A DNA stretch of 64,000 nucleotides from Lawsonibacter asaccharolyticus (GCA_003112755.1 BFBT01000001.1:3100001-3164000); one strand, 5' to 3'; positions 50,347 to 58,521 are shown, counted from the first letter of the stretch. Notes: a model not told the origin generated them from the sequence alone. Made by a program: numbers and translations.

Positions 50347-52101
50347 TTAGTCCAGGGCATCGACCTCGACCCCCGGGAAATAGAATTCCACGATCTCGTC
50401 GTAGTCGAATCCCCGCTCCGCCATGGCGTAGGCACCGTACTGACTCATGCCCAGCTGGTGGCCCCAGCCGGAGCCCTGGAATACATACTGGCTGCCGCTC
50501 ACCGTGACCTCGGTGCCCGCCACAGCGCCTGTGTCTCCTCCGGAGCTCCCCGTCTGCTCTCCCATCCGGTCGATGGACCCCGCCCCGGAGATGACATACA
50601 GGTCATCCCGGTCCTCCCGACTCAGGGCTCCTGTTCCGCTGATGGTGTAGAGGCGGCTCCTGCCGCTCAGCCCTTCCCCGCTCAGGCTCCCGCCGGAGGG
50701 GGAACCGGGCTCCGCCTCCGCCCCGTTGATGGTGAAGCGGATGGAGGGCAGGCCGAACAGATTGCGCAGGTCAGTGCTCCGCTGGCGGATGGTGCTGCTC
50801 TCCCCGTTGGTATAATTGACCTTCACCTGGATCACGTTGCCCAGGTCCGAGTAGGTCAGGGTCAGCGACTCCACCGAGGCGTTCACGCCCCCCCATTTCT
50901 GGAGCAGGCTGGTCAGCTCCGAGGCCGTATAGCGCACGGTCCAGGAGGAGTAGGAATTCAGGCTGGCCACATCCTGCTCATAGGGGTCCTCCACCCCGCA
51001 CAGGTAGGGATATTTCTCCCGGGAGGAGCCCCAGACGTTGTACACGTCCTCGCTGGCCCCGCCGTGGCTGGAGGAGTAGAACGCCTCGATCACCGTGCCG
51101 TCATAGAGGGCGTACTCCCCCGCTGTCTCCTCCACCGCCCGGTCAGTGCGGTCTGTGGACTGATAGCTGCTGACGTTGGAGCCGGCCCCCCGGTAGACCT
51201 GGCAGTCCGTGGAACTGCACACGTCGAAGTGGTGGGCGCTGTGCTTGTTCTGAGAGATGTTGTTGTAGGCATAGCTCCTGGCGCAGATGGCCTGGGCCTT
51301 CAGCGCCTCCAGGGGCCAGTCGTTGCTCATCTCAAAGGGGATCACCCCCTTGATGTAGGTCTCCATGTCCACCACGCTGACCACCGTCAGGTCTCCGCCG
51401 CCGATGCGCTCATAGCGGAAGCCGCCGTGGTACTTGTACCCCTGGAACCAGGTCCGGACCTCATCCTCGCCGGTCACGTCCGGCATGATGCCCAGGGCCA
51501 GGTCCTCTCCCCCGTCAAACTGGAACAGGACCCGGTCGGTCCCCGTCTGAATCACTGTGACGGCATAGGCGCTGGTCCCCACGACCTCCCCTTCGCCCAG
51601 CTCATCGGCGGCGTCCAGGGCGTCCTCCTTGGAGAGGTAGGCTCCCACCCGGACCTGATATTCCCCGTCGATCCAGGCCACGAAGCCGCCGTCGTACTCC
51701 TCTGCCTCCTCCGCCGCGTCGTCAAAGCGCCGGAAGGAGTCGATGAGCAGGTGGAAGCAGCCCACCACAGTGCCCCCGTTGTCCGAGTTGGAGTAGATAT
51801 ATTTTCCGCTGCTCCTGTCATAGTAGAACCAGGTGTTCTGGGCTTTCAGCACGGTGATCTGGGTCTCTTTCTCGTCGGTCTCCCCCAGCTCCTCGAACCG
51901 CAGGTCCTCGTCAAAGTAGCCGAAGCGGTAGCCGGAGCCGTAGCCCGTGTTGTTCTCCAGGTTGGCCCCCACCAGGGCGCCGCTGCCGTAGGCCAGGCCC
52001 ACCCGGACCATCTCCTCCCCCCGCCGGGCCGCCCCGGCCGTGGGGACGCACAGGACAAATGCAAGAGACAGCGCTAAAAATTTCAACAGTTTTTTTCTCA
52101 T
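50347..52101 (-). CDS. SpoIID/LytB-domain protein
   Basis: This 584-residue exported protein starts at the ATG at 52101 (GGAG at 6 bases). It has a signal peptide (KKLLKFLALSLAFVLCVPTAGAA). Residues about 130-180 resemble a SPOR peptidoglycan-binding repeat (AWIDGEYQVRVGAYLSKEDALDAA). The SpoIID domain (about 235-350) has VVDMETYIKGVIPFEMSNDWPLEALKAQAICARSYA with the catalytic Glu, and AFYSSSHGG. A late segment GSGWGHQLGMSQYGAYAMA completes the family. SpoIID is a lytic transglycosylase of engulfment in spore formers. At 584 residues it is longer than Bacillus SpoIID (about 340), and SpoIIP/SpoIIM genes are not adjacent, so it may be a vegetative LytB-like paralogue. Confidence 0.88.
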   Translation of the reverse strand: MRKKLLKFLALSLAFVLCVPTAGAARRGEEMVRVGLAYGSGALVGANLENNTGYGSGYRFGYFDEDLRFEELGETDEKETQITVLKAQNTWFYYDRSSGKYIYSNSDNGGTVVGCFHLLIDSFRRFDDAAEEAEEYDGGFVAWIDGEYQVRVGAYLSKEDALDAADELGEGEVVGTSAYAVTVIQTGTDRVLFQFDGGEDLALGIMPDVTGEDEVRTWFQGYKYHGGFRYERIGGGDLTVVSVVDMETYIKGVIPFEMSNDWPLEALKAQAICARSYAYNNISQNKHSAHHFDVCSSTDCQVYRGAGSNVSSYQSTDRTDRAVEETAGEYALYDGTVIEAFYSSSHGGASEDVYNVWGSSREKYPYLCGVEDPYEQDVASLNSYSSWTVRYTASELTSLLQKWGGVNASVESLTLTYSDLGNVIQVKVNYTNGESSTIRQRSTDLRNLFGLPSIRFTINGAEAEPGSPSGGSLSGEGLSGRSRLYTISGTGALSREDRDDLYVISGAGSIDRMGEQTGSSGGDTGAVAGTEVTVSGSQYVFQGSGWGHQLGMSQYGAYAMAERGFDYDEIVEFYFPGVEVDALD

Positions 52102-52126
52102 ACTGGGCTCCATTTCTCACAAAAGC

Positions 52127-52147
52127 GTCAACACGCAATTTGTTGAC
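52127..52147. promoter_or_regulatory. Inverted repeat overlapping the asd -35 box
   Basis: GTCAACA (52127-52133), 7 bases, TGTTGAC (52141-52147). The right arm covers the -35 hexamer of the asd promoter, a position suited to a repressor. It lies between asd and the divergent SpoIID-like gene. Confidence 0.45.
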
Positions 52148-52171
52148 ACTGATTTCTCATCATGCTATCAT
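52143..52171 (+). promoter_or_regulatory. Sigma-A promoter of asd
   Basis: TTGACA (52143-52148), 17 bases, TATCAT (52166-52171). The leader of about 157 bases before the ATG holds no lysine riboswitch that I can recognise. Confidence 0.8.
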
Positions 52172-52334
52172 AGATACTAATTAAAAATAGGAGGGAAACA
52201 GGCCGGCCCCGTCAGATCCCTGTACTTCTTGTCGTCTATTATACTGACTCCGGCCCTGATTGGCAACCTCTGTTTTTTCTCTTTTCCGCAAAGTCCAAAT
52301 CTGCGGCACGAGCCGCCATGAAAGGAACCTGAAC

Positions 52335-53411
52335 ATGAAAAAGTACAAAGTAGGCATCATCGGCGGCACCGGCATGGTGGGGCAGCGCTTCGTCACCCTG
52401 ATGGAGGACCACCCCTGGTTCCAGCTCACCGCCATCGCCGCCAGCCCCCGTTCCGCCGGCAAGACCTATGAGCAGGCCGTCTCCGGCCGCTGGGCCATGA
52501 AGACTCCCATCCCCCAGCAGGCCAAGGACCTGGTGGTGCTGGACGCCTCCGCCGACGTGGAAAAGATCGCCGGCATGGTAGACTTCGTCTTCTGTGCCGT
52601 GGATATGAAGAAGGAGGAGATCCGCGCCCTGGAGGAGGCCTACGCCAAGGCCGAGGTGCCGGTGGTCTCCAACAACTCCGCCCACCGCTGGACCGACGAC
52701 GTGCCCATGGTGGTGCCCGAGATGAACCCGGAGCATCTGGCGGTCATCCCCGCACAGCGCGCCCGCCTGGGCACCCGGCGCGGCTTCATCGCCGTCAAAT
52801 CCAACTGCTCCATCCAGTCCTATGCCCCTGCCCTGCATCCCCTGATGCAGTTCGGCATCGAGAAGGTCCTGGTTTGCACCTATCAGGCCATCTCCGGTGC
52901 GGGCAAGACCTTTGAGCGCTGGCCCGAGATGGTGGATAATCTGATCCCCTACATCGGCGGCGAGGAGGAGAAGAGCGAGCAGGAGCCCCTGAAGGTCTGG
53001 GGCAAGGTGGAGGACGGCAAGATCGTCAAGGCCGCCGGACCCGCCATCACTGCCCAGTGCCTGCGGGTCCCCGTCTCCGACGGCCACACCGCCGCCGTGT
53101 TCGTCACCTTCCGCAATAAGCCCTCTATGGAGGAGATCAGGGAGACCTGGAAGAACTTCAAGGGCCGGGCCCAGGAGCTGGAGCTCCCCTCCGCCCCCAA
53201 GCAGTTCCTCCACTATTTTGAGGAGCCCGACCGTCCCCAGGCCAGACTGGACCGGGATCTGGAGGGCGGCATGGCCATCTCCCTGGGCCGTCTGCGCCCC
53301 GATACCCAGTACGACTACAAGTTCGTGGGCCTGTCCCACAACACCCTGCGCGGCGCCGCCGGCGGCGCGGTCCTGCTGGCCGAGCTGCTGTGCGCGGAAG
53401 GGTATATTTAA
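52335..53411 (+). CDS. asd: Aspartate-semialdehyde dehydrogenase, archaeal/fungal-type
   Basis: This 358-residue NADPH enzyme reduces aspartyl phosphate to aspartate semialdehyde, the branch point to lysine/diaminopimelate, threonine and methionine. The N-terminal GIIGGTGMVGQRFVTLMEDHPW and the active-site SNCSIQSYAPALHPL (Cys) mark the archaeal/yeast branch of the family, not the Bacillus or proteobacterial type (which has CSTTQ). VSDGHTAAVFVTF and LSHNTLRGAAGGAVLLAELL agree. AAAGGA is before the ATG at 52335. dapA and dapB follow on the same strand, making a diaminopimelate supply route for peptidoglycan and, in spores, dipicolinate. Confidence 0.94.
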   Translation: MKKYKVGIIGGTGMVGQRFVTLMEDHPWFQLTAIAASPRSAGKTYEQAVSGRWAMKTPIPQQAKDLVVLDASADVEKIAGMVDFVFCAVDMKKEEIRALEEAYAKAEVPVVSNNSAHRWTDDVPMVVPEMNPEHLAVIPAQRARLGTRRGFIAVKSNCSIQSYAPALHPLMQFGIEKVLVCTYQAISGAGKTFERWPEMVDNLIPYIGGEEEKSEQEPLKVWGKVEDGKIVKAAGPAITAQCLRVPVSDGHTAAVFVTFRNKPSMEEIRETWKNFKGRAQELELPSAPKQFLHYFEEPDRPQARLDRDLEGGMAISLGRLRPDTQYDYKFVGLSHNTLRGAAGGAVLLAELLCAEGYI

Positions 53412-53439
53412 CGGATAACTGAGAAAAACATGACGCAGG

Positions 53440-53464
53440 AAGGGCCCCGCCTCTGCGGTCCCTT
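53440..53464 (+). terminator. Weak hairpin after asd
   Basis: AAGGG-CCGC / GCGG-CCCTT with a bulge and a mismatch, then TTCGCT. It could partly end the asd transcript before dapA. Confidence 0.4.
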
Positions 53465-53510
53465 TCGCTGTCTCTCCATCCGAAGCGCTTTTACGGCCGT
53501 CAATTCCTCT

Positions 53511-53570
53511 GAGTGAAGGGGCGCAGAGACGTCCCCTGCATGGGCCGCCTCCGTGTTCCACGCTTCACTC
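53511..53570 (+). other. Structured element in the asd-dapA gap
   Basis: GAGTGAAG (53511-53518) pairs perfectly with CTTCACTC (53563-53570), enclosing a GGGG/CCCC inner hairpin. It lies 31 bases before the dapA start. It may be a cis-acting RNA fold or a small interspersed repeat; it matches no riboswitch class I know. Confidence 0.35.
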
Positions 53571-53601
53571 TTCCACTCTCAATCAGAAGGGATGCTGTTT
53601 T

Positions 53602-54489
53602 ATGAGAACACCCGTATTTACCGGCTCCTGCCCCGCCCTGGCTACACCCTTTGATCAGAACGGCAATATCAACTACGACGCCTTCGGCAAGCTGATCGAC
53701 GCCCAGATCGCCGCCGGCGTGGATGCGGTCTGCGTGTGCGGTACCACCGGCGAGTCAGCCACCATGTCCATCCGGGAGCACATCGCCGCGGTGGAATTCT
53801 GCGTCAAGCGGGTGGACCACCGGGTCAAAGTCATCGCCGGCACGGGCAGCAACGACACCTCCGCCGCCGTCTACCTGTCCCAGCACGCCCAGGACTCCGG
53901 CGCCGACGCCTGCCTGCTGGTGACCCCCTACTACAACAAGGCCAGCCAGACCGGCCTCATCAAGCACTATGAGTACATCGCGGAGCGCATCGAGCTGCCT
54001 ATGATCCTCTACAACGTGCCCAGCCGCACCGGGGTCTCCTTTACCGCCGAGTCCTACAAGGTGCTGGCTCAGAATCCCAAGATCAACGGCGTGAAGGAGG
54101 CCTCCGGCAACTTCTCCCTGCTGGCCCACACCCGGTTCCTCTGCCCCGATGACTTCTACATCTGGTCCGGCAATGACGACCAGGTGGTCCCTATGATGTC
54201 CCTGGGTGCCAAGGGGGTCATCTCGGTGGCCAGCAACATCATCCCCGAGGTCATGGTCAAGATGTCCCACCTGTGCCTGGAGGGACAGTTTGAGGATGCC
54301 TCCAAGCTTCAGATCGCCTATATGGACCTGATCGACGCCCTGTTCATCGAGGTCAACCCCATCCCCATCAAGGCAGCCATGAACCTGATGGGCATGGAGG
54401 CTGGTTCCCTGCGTCTGCCCCTGTGCGACATCTCCCACAAGAATCTGGAGACGCTGCGCCAGGCCATGGGCCGCATGGGCCTGCTGTAA
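53602..54489 (+). CDS. dapA: 4-hydroxy-tetrahydrodipicolinate synthase
   Basis: This 295-residue class I aldolase condenses pyruvate with aspartate semialdehyde, the first step unique to lysine/diaminopimelate. The GTTGES loop, YYNKASQTGLIKHYEYIAE, MILYNVPSRTGV with the catalytic Tyr, and the Schiff-base Lys in INGVKEASGN are all visible. The gene lies 190 bases after asd and 9 bases before dapB. The substrate comes from the Asd encoded upstream. Confidence 0.97.
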   Translation: MRTPVFTGSCPALATPFDQNGNINYDAFGKLIDAQIAAGVDAVCVCGTTGESATMSIREHIAAVEFCVKRVDHRVKVIAGTGSNDTSAAVYLSQHAQDSGADACLLVTPYYNKASQTGLIKHYEYIAERIELPMILYNVPSRTGVSFTAESYKVLAQNPKINGVKEASGNFSLLAHTRFLCPDDFYIWSGNDDQVVPMMSLGAKGVISVASNIIPEVMVKMSHLCLEGQFEDASKLQIAYMDLIDALFIEVNPIPIKAAMNLMGMEAGSLRLPLCDISHKNLETLRQAMGRMGLL

Positions 54490-54498
54490 GGAGCCGCC

Positions 54499-55254
54499 AT
54501 GCAAAAGATCATCATCTCCGGATGCAGCGGCCACATGGGCCGGGTGGTGGAGTCCCTGTGCGCCGCCGACCCCCAGGTGCAGGTGGCGGCCGGCTTCGAT
54601 ATCCTGGGCTCCTCCGACCGGGACTTTCCCGTCTTCTCCTCCCCTGCCCAGTTCAGCGGGGAGGCGGACGCGGTCATCGACTTCTCCTCCCCCGCCGCCC
54701 TGGAGGGGCTGCTGGACTTCGCCCGGGCCACCGGGACCCCTCTGGTGCTGGCCACCACCGGCTACACCCCTGAGCAGGTGGCCCAAATCGGCGCCGCTGC
54801 CCTGGAGGTGCCCATTTTCCGCTCCGCCAACATGTCCCTGGGGATCAATGTACTGCTGGAGCTGGTGAAAAAGGCGGCCTCTGTGCTGGGGGACAGCTAT
54901 GACATCGAGATCGTGGAGCGCCATCACCGCCGGAAGGTGGACGCTCCCAGCGGCACTGCTCTGATGATCGCCGACGCGGCGGCGGGGGCCTGCGGCCACG
55001 AGACGGAGTACGTCTTCGAGCGCCACAGCGTCCGCCATCCCCGTGACAAGAAGGAGATCGGCATCTCCGCGGTCCGGGGCGGCACCATCGTGGGGGAGCA
55101 CGAGATCATCTTTGCCGGCCACGACGAGGTCATGGAGATCCGCCACACTGCCCTCTCCCGGGAGATCTTCGCCCAGGGCGCCGTGGAGGCGGCCAAGTTT
55201 ATGGCCGGTGTGAAGGCGCCCGGCCTGTACGATATGAGCAGCCTCATCCGGTAA
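54499..55254 (+). CDS. dapB: 4-hydroxy-tetrahydrodipicolinate reductase
   Basis: This 251-residue enzyme reduces the DapA product with NAD(P)H. The N-terminal IIISGCSGHMGRVV binds the nucleotide. The loop LATTGYTPEQVAQI and the catalytic ERHHRRKVDAPSGTAL (His/Lys pair) are conserved. AAGGAG lies just before the ATG, and it follows dapA by 9 bases. A strong terminator at 55260 closes the operon, so any further lysine genes are elsewhere. Confidence 0.97.
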   Translation: MQKIIISGCSGHMGRVVESLCAADPQVQVAAGFDILGSSDRDFPVFSSPAQFSGEADAVIDFSSPAALEGLLDFARATGTPLVLATTGYTPEQVAQIGAAALEVPIFRSANMSLGINVLLELVKKAASVLGDSYDIEIVERHHRRKVDAPSGTALMIADAAAGACGHETEYVFERHSVRHPRDKKEIGISAVRGGTIVGEHEIIFAGHDEVMEIRHTALSREIFAQGAVEAAKFMAGVKAPGLYDMSSLIR

Positions 55255-55259
55255 GTCAG

Positions 55260-55297
55260 AAAAAACAGCCTTCCACTCCGGTGGAAGGTTGTTTTTT
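55260..55297 (+). terminator. Terminator of the dap genes
   Basis: A 17-bp stem with one G-T pair (55260-55276 with 55281-55297), TCCG loop, and a 3' arm ending in TTTTTT, six bases after the dapB stop. Confidence 0.92.
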
Positions 55298-55356
55298 GCG
55301 CTTTTTTCTGTTATGCTGGTCTTGTACCTCAGGCCTTTGGAGGAAGGAGGCAGGAT

Positions 55357-55719
55357 ATGGCTGTCGCTGCGGCAGTACTGGCCGCCCTGTGCATCAGTTT
55401 GATCATCTTCCATCTGCACAACCTTCAGGACTCCTCCAGAGGGGAGCCTGTCCGGGCCGAAGAGGCCCGGGTCCACGCCAAGGAGAACTGCCACTCCCGC
55501 GCTGGCTCCTCCTACTACCTCTATTTCCATGTCCCCTGCCGGGACACTGTGGTGACCTGCCAGGTCCCGCCGGACATCTGGTACTATCTCTCCAAGGGGG
55601 ACCGGGGCACCCTGTGCCATCAGGGCGGGCGGTTCATCTCCTTCACCCGGGACGGGGAGCTGATCGCCGTGGACCCGGTGGCGGAGCGGCATCAGCTGTG
55701 GCGGATACACGGCTCGTAA
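55357..55719 (+). CDS. DUF2500-like small membrane protein
   Basis: This 120-residue protein has one N-terminal membrane helix (AVAAAVLAALCISLIIF) and a small beta-rich domain facing either side. YYLYFHVPCRDTVVTCQVPPDIWYYLSKGDRGTLCHQGGRFISFTRDG is like the DUF2500 family, proteins of unknown function whose domain resembles a short OB or SH3-like barrel. GGAAGGAGG precedes the ATG, and the gene stands between the dap terminator and the superoxide reductase promoter. A competing frame at 55281-55760 is only a shadow. I have no function to propose. Confidence 0.75.
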   Translation: MAVAAAVLAALCISLIIFHLHNLQDSSRGEPVRAEEARVHAKENCHSRAGSSYYLYFHVPCRDTVVTCQVPPDIWYYLSKGDRGTLCHQGGRFISFTRDGELIAVDPVAERHQLWRIHGS

Positions 55720-55732
55720 CACTAAGATTCTG

Positions 55733-55761
55733 TTGCTATTTCCCTGTATTTTGGGTATAAT
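55733..55761 (+). promoter_or_regulatory. Sigma-A promoter of superoxide reductase
   Basis: TTGCTA (55733-55738), 17 bases, TATAAT (55756-55761), about 70 bases before the start. No PerR box is obvious. Confidence 0.82.
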
Positions 55762-55832
55762 AGGGCTGAGCTCTTCCGGCACATCCCGGCCGGAAAATCA
55801 CGGGCTCCCCATTGCAAAGGAGGCAGCATCCT

Positions 55833-56201
55833 ATGAAGTTCTACATCTGTGAGCACTGCGGGAATATCGTCACCTTTCTCCAGTCCAGCGGCGTGCCCGT
55901 CATGTGCTGCGGGCAGAAGATGACCGAACTCGTCCCCGATTCCACCGACGCGGCTCAAGAGAAGCATGTCCCTGTGGTCACCGTAGAGGGCAGCATGGTG
56001 GATGTCAAGGTGGGCTCCGCCCCCCATCCCATGATCCCCGAGCACTATATCCAGTGGGTGGCCCTGGAGACCACCGAGGGCTGTCAAATCAAATACCTGG
56101 AGCCAGGTCAGGCCCCGGAGGTCAAATTTGCCCTCGCCCCCGGCGACCGGGTCAAGGCCGCTTACGCCTATTGCAATCTTCACGGGCTCTGGAGAGCCTG
56201 A
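55833..56201 (+). CDS. Superoxide reductase, desulfoferrodoxin class I (2Fe)
   Basis: This 122-residue protein reduces superoxide to peroxide without producing oxygen, suited to an anaerobe. The N-terminal desulforedoxin part has Cys6, Cys9, Cys25 and Cys26 (CEHC...CC) for the first iron. The catalytic iron site has His in KHVPVV and APHPMIPEHYIQW, and the Cys-His pair in YCNLHGLW, the last being the axial thiolate. All ligands are present, so it is the 2Fe class and not a neelaredoxin. I start it at the ATG at 55833 with AAAGGAGG; seven codons upstream are open but unlikely. It is monocistronic with its own promoter. Confidence 0.95.
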   Translation: MKFYICEHCGNIVTFLQSSGVPVMCCGQKMTELVPDSTDAAQEKHVPVVTVEGSMVDVKVGSAPHPMIPEHYIQWVALETTEGCQIKYLEPGQAPEVKFALAPGDRVKAAYAYCNLHGLWRA

Positions 56202-56218
56202 GCGACACCATGACCAGA

Positions 56219-56253
56219 AGCCCCCTCTGCCGGCTCTTCCGGCGGAGGGGGCT
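56219..56253. terminator. Bidirectional terminator, superoxide reductase / amidase
   Basis: 15-bp stem (56219-56233 with 56239-56253) with one G-T pair and a CTCTT loop, then CTTTCTCC, between convergent genes. Confidence 0.8.
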
Positions 56254-56262
56254 CTTTCTCCG

Positions 56263-57060
56263 TTATGGCTTCCCTTCCGTCACCTGCTGGTAGCGGTAAA
56301 GGAACTGGATGGTCTCCTCCCGGGTGGTGAAGTCCCGATAGCGCATCCCAGCGCTGTCCCCGGAGACCAGTCCGGCCTCCTCCGCCCAGCGGCGGGCGTT
56401 CTCAGACCAGTCAGAGGGCTTCTCTCGGCCTCTGCGGGCCAGATAATCCGCCATCATGGCATCAAACTGTTCCTGTGTCACCGTCTCCTCTCCTCCTCTC
56501 ATCGCATCCCTCACGGCCCGCCTGAAGTCATCCATGGTCTTCCCGTGCAGCGGCCACCACTGGCCCACATCGCTGTGGTTGCTGGCGATCCCCAGGGCGT
56601 GGCCGCCGGCGTGGTCCAGGATCACGCCCGGCTCCATGGGGTCCAGGCGGTACTGGCGGCACAGCATGGCGGACAGCTCCACGGCGTTGCGGTAGATGTC
56701 CTGAAAATATGCCTCGTTCTTCTCCACATCATAGCCCACCATCTTTCCGTTCTGATAGGTGTGCCCGGCTGGCTCACAGCACTCAAAGGAGATGTGGGTA
56801 TTGTTGGCGCTGCCGTTTTTTCCCGAGCCTGCGTGCCAGCCCCGCCAGTTCCAGGGCAGGGTCTGGATGACCTCATCCCGGGCCACGAAGGCGTGGACGC
56901 ACACCTCCACCCCGGGCTTGTTCCAGCGGCGGATGAACACCTGCGGGTCCGGCTGCGCCACGCCGGTGGAGTGGACCATGATCCCCTTGGGTACGATCTT
57001 CCGCCCGGCCTGGTAACAGTCATTCTCTGTCAGGAACTCCTGACTCAGCTTCAGTTCCAT
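56263..57060 (-). CDS. Amidase_2 (N-acetylmuramoyl-L-alanine amidase) without signal peptide
   Basis: This 265-residue protein has a T7-lysozyme-like Amidase_2 domain (about 20-175). Zinc ligands are seen as His in GIMVHSTGV and in VILDHAGGHALGIASNHSDVG; NWRGWHAGSGKNGSANNTHISFE is the central part. A spacer follows (about 180-215). A C-terminal segment of about 45 residues (WSENARRWAEEAGLVSG...REETIQFLYRY) resembles half of an S-layer-homology repeat. There is no signal peptide. It looks like a phage-type endolysin or a mother-cell lysis enzyme, but no phage genes surround it. The gene is divergent from the NhaC antiporter, with AGGAGGG before the ATG. Confidence 0.85.
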   Translation of the reverse strand: MELKLSQEFLTENDCYQAGRKIVPKGIMVHSTGVAQPDPQVFIRRWNKPGVEVCVHAFVARDEVIQTLPWNWRGWHAGSGKNGSANNTHISFECCEPAGHTYQNGKMVGYDVEKNEAYFQDIYRNAVELSAMLCRQYRLDPMEPGVILDHAGGHALGIASNHSDVGQWWPLHGKTMDDFRRAVRDAMRGGEETVTQEQFDAMMADYLARRGREKPSDWSENARRWAEEAGLVSGDSAGMRYRDFTTREETIQFLYRYQQVTEGKP

Positions 57061-57116
57061 GGCTCCCTCCTCTGTCCATACAAAGGCTGTTCCATCCTAT
57101 GCCGCCTCCTTTTCTA

Positions 57117-57145
57117 TTGACACCCTCTCCCAACTCCTCTAAAAT
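57117..57145 (+). promoter_or_regulatory. Sigma-A promoter of the NhaC antiporter
   Basis: TTGACA (57117-57122), 17 bases, TAAAAT (57140-57145), 39 bases before the ATG. Confidence 0.85.
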
Positions 57146-57184
57146 AGAAAGGTCAAAAGAGAAAGAAAAAGGGGGTCCCTTCCT

Positions 57185-58504
57185 ATGGGAGAACTCAATC
57201 CGGCGCAGAAGCGGGGCAATGCCGCCGCCCTGCTCCCCATCCTGGTGTTCCTGGTCCTCTATTTGGGCTGCGGCCTGCTGTTCGAGTATGGGCTCAAGAT
57301 CGAGATGGGCTTCTATCAGACCCCGGCCATCGTGGCCTTCCTCATCGCCCTGTTCGTAGCCTGCGTCCAGAACCGGGCCCTGGACTTCAACGCCAAGCTG
57401 AAGGTAATGGCCAACGGGGTGGCGGATGAGAACATCCTCACCATGTGCCTGGTCTTTCTGGCCGCAGGTGCCTTTTCCGGCGCGGTCCAGGCCGCCGGCG
57501 GCGCCGACAGCACGGTCTATCTGTTCCTGGACTACCTGCCCAGCCAGTTCGCGGTGGCGGGCCTGTTCTTGATCTCCTGCTTCGTGTCCATCTCCATGGG
57601 CACCTCGGTGGGCACCATCTCCGCCCTGGCCCCCTTCGCCGTCTCCATGAGCGAAGCCACCGGCTTCGAGGTGGTCCTGTGCATCGCGGCGGTGGCCTCG
57701 GGCGCCATGTTCGGTGACAACCTCTCCATGATCTCCGACACCACCATCGCCGCGGTCCGCACCCAGGGCTGTGAGATGAAGGACAAGTTCCGCATGAACT
57801 TCTTCATCGTCCTGCCTGCGGCCATCCTCACCCTGGTGATCTTCATCGCCCTCACCTGGGGCGGCAGCGGACAGCCGGAGATCGGCACATACAGCGTCTG
57901 GAAGGTCCTGCCCTATCTGGTGGTCCTGGTGGGGGCCGTGGCCGGCGTCAACGTGTTCCTGATCCTGACCATCGGCGCTGTGCTGAGCCTGATCGTGGGC
58001 GTGGCCTCCGGCGCCTTTCCCTGGACCCAGATCTTCTCTGTGATGGGGACGGGCATCACCGCCATGTATGACATCACTGTCATCTCCATCGTCGTGGCCT
58101 GTATCGGCGCCCTGGTGCGGGAATATGGCGGCATCCAGTGGCTCATCGACTTCGTCCACCGCCGCGCCAACTCCAAGCGGGGTGCCCAGCTGGGCATCGC
58201 CGGACTGGTGGCCGCGGTGGATGTAGCCACCGCCAATAACACAGTTGCCATCGTGATGACCGGCTCCATCGCTAAGGACATCAGCCAGGAGTACCACATC
58301 GACCCCCGGCGGTCCGCCTCCCTCCTGGATATCTTTGCCTCGGTGATGCAGGGCATCCTGCCCTATGGTGCGCAGCTGCTCTACGCCTCCGCAGGGACGG
58401 GGGTCTCTGCCGTCAAGATCATGCCCTACATGTTCTACTGCTATCTTATGGCGGTGTGTGCCCTGGTCTTCATCCTCTTCTGGCCAGACCGGAAGCGGAA
58501 GTGA
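57185..58504 (+). CDS. NhaC-family Na+/H+ antiporter
   Basis: This is a 439-residue integral membrane protein with about eleven to twelve helices. The conserved segments SCFVSISMGTSVGTISALAPFAV and SGAMFGDNLSMISDTTIAA are typical of NhaC. In the second half, GLVAAVDVATANNTVAIVMTGSIA mirrors them, which reflects the internal repeat. Members exchange sodium for protons; relatives (MleN) exchange malate and lactate, so the solute is uncertain. It stands alone between its promoter and a strong terminator at 58522. Confidence 0.9.
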   Translation: MGELNPAQKRGNAAALLPILVFLVLYLGCGLLFEYGLKIEMGFYQTPAIVAFLIALFVACVQNRALDFNAKLKVMANGVADENILTMCLVFLAAGAFSGAVQAAGGADSTVYLFLDYLPSQFAVAGLFLISCFVSISMGTSVGTISALAPFAVSMSEATGFEVVLCIAAVASGAMFGDNLSMISDTTIAAVRTQGCEMKDKFRMNFFIVLPAAILTLVIFIALTWGGSGQPEIGTYSVWKVLPYLVVLVGAVAGVNVFLILTIGAVLSLIVGVASGAFPWTQIFSVMGTGITAMYDITVISIVVACIGALVREYGGIQWLIDFVHRRANSKRGAQLGIAGLVAAVDVATANNTVAIVMTGSIAKDISQEYHIDPRRSASLLDIFASVMQGILPYGAQLLYASAGTGVSAVKIMPYMFYCYLMAVCALVFILFWPDRKRK

Positions 58505-58521
58505 TCCCTAAAAAAGAAAGG

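Noticed and set aside
48004..52077. A 1357-codon open frame on the plus strand across tgt, queA and the SpoIID gene
   Set aside because: It is a shadow of the real minus-strand genes in GC-rich DNA. The translation is repetitive in His/Gly/Gln/Asp with no domain, and the minus-strand proteins are unmistakable.
52172..52334. A lysine riboswitch in the asd leader
   Set aside because: The leader of about 157 bases lacks the conserved L-box sequences, and I could draw no five-way junction.
55281..55760. A 159-codon plus-strand frame over the DUF2500-like gene
   Set aside because: It starts inside the dap terminator, is Gly/Pro/Arg-rich, and the other frame has an SD, a membrane helix and a family-like domain.
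53755..55782. A 675-codon minus-strand frame over dapA, dapB and the small membrane gene
   Set aside because: Antisense to three well-supported genes; same compositional signature of GC-rich shadows. The frames at 14354-16258 and 19089-21002 were rejected for the same reason.
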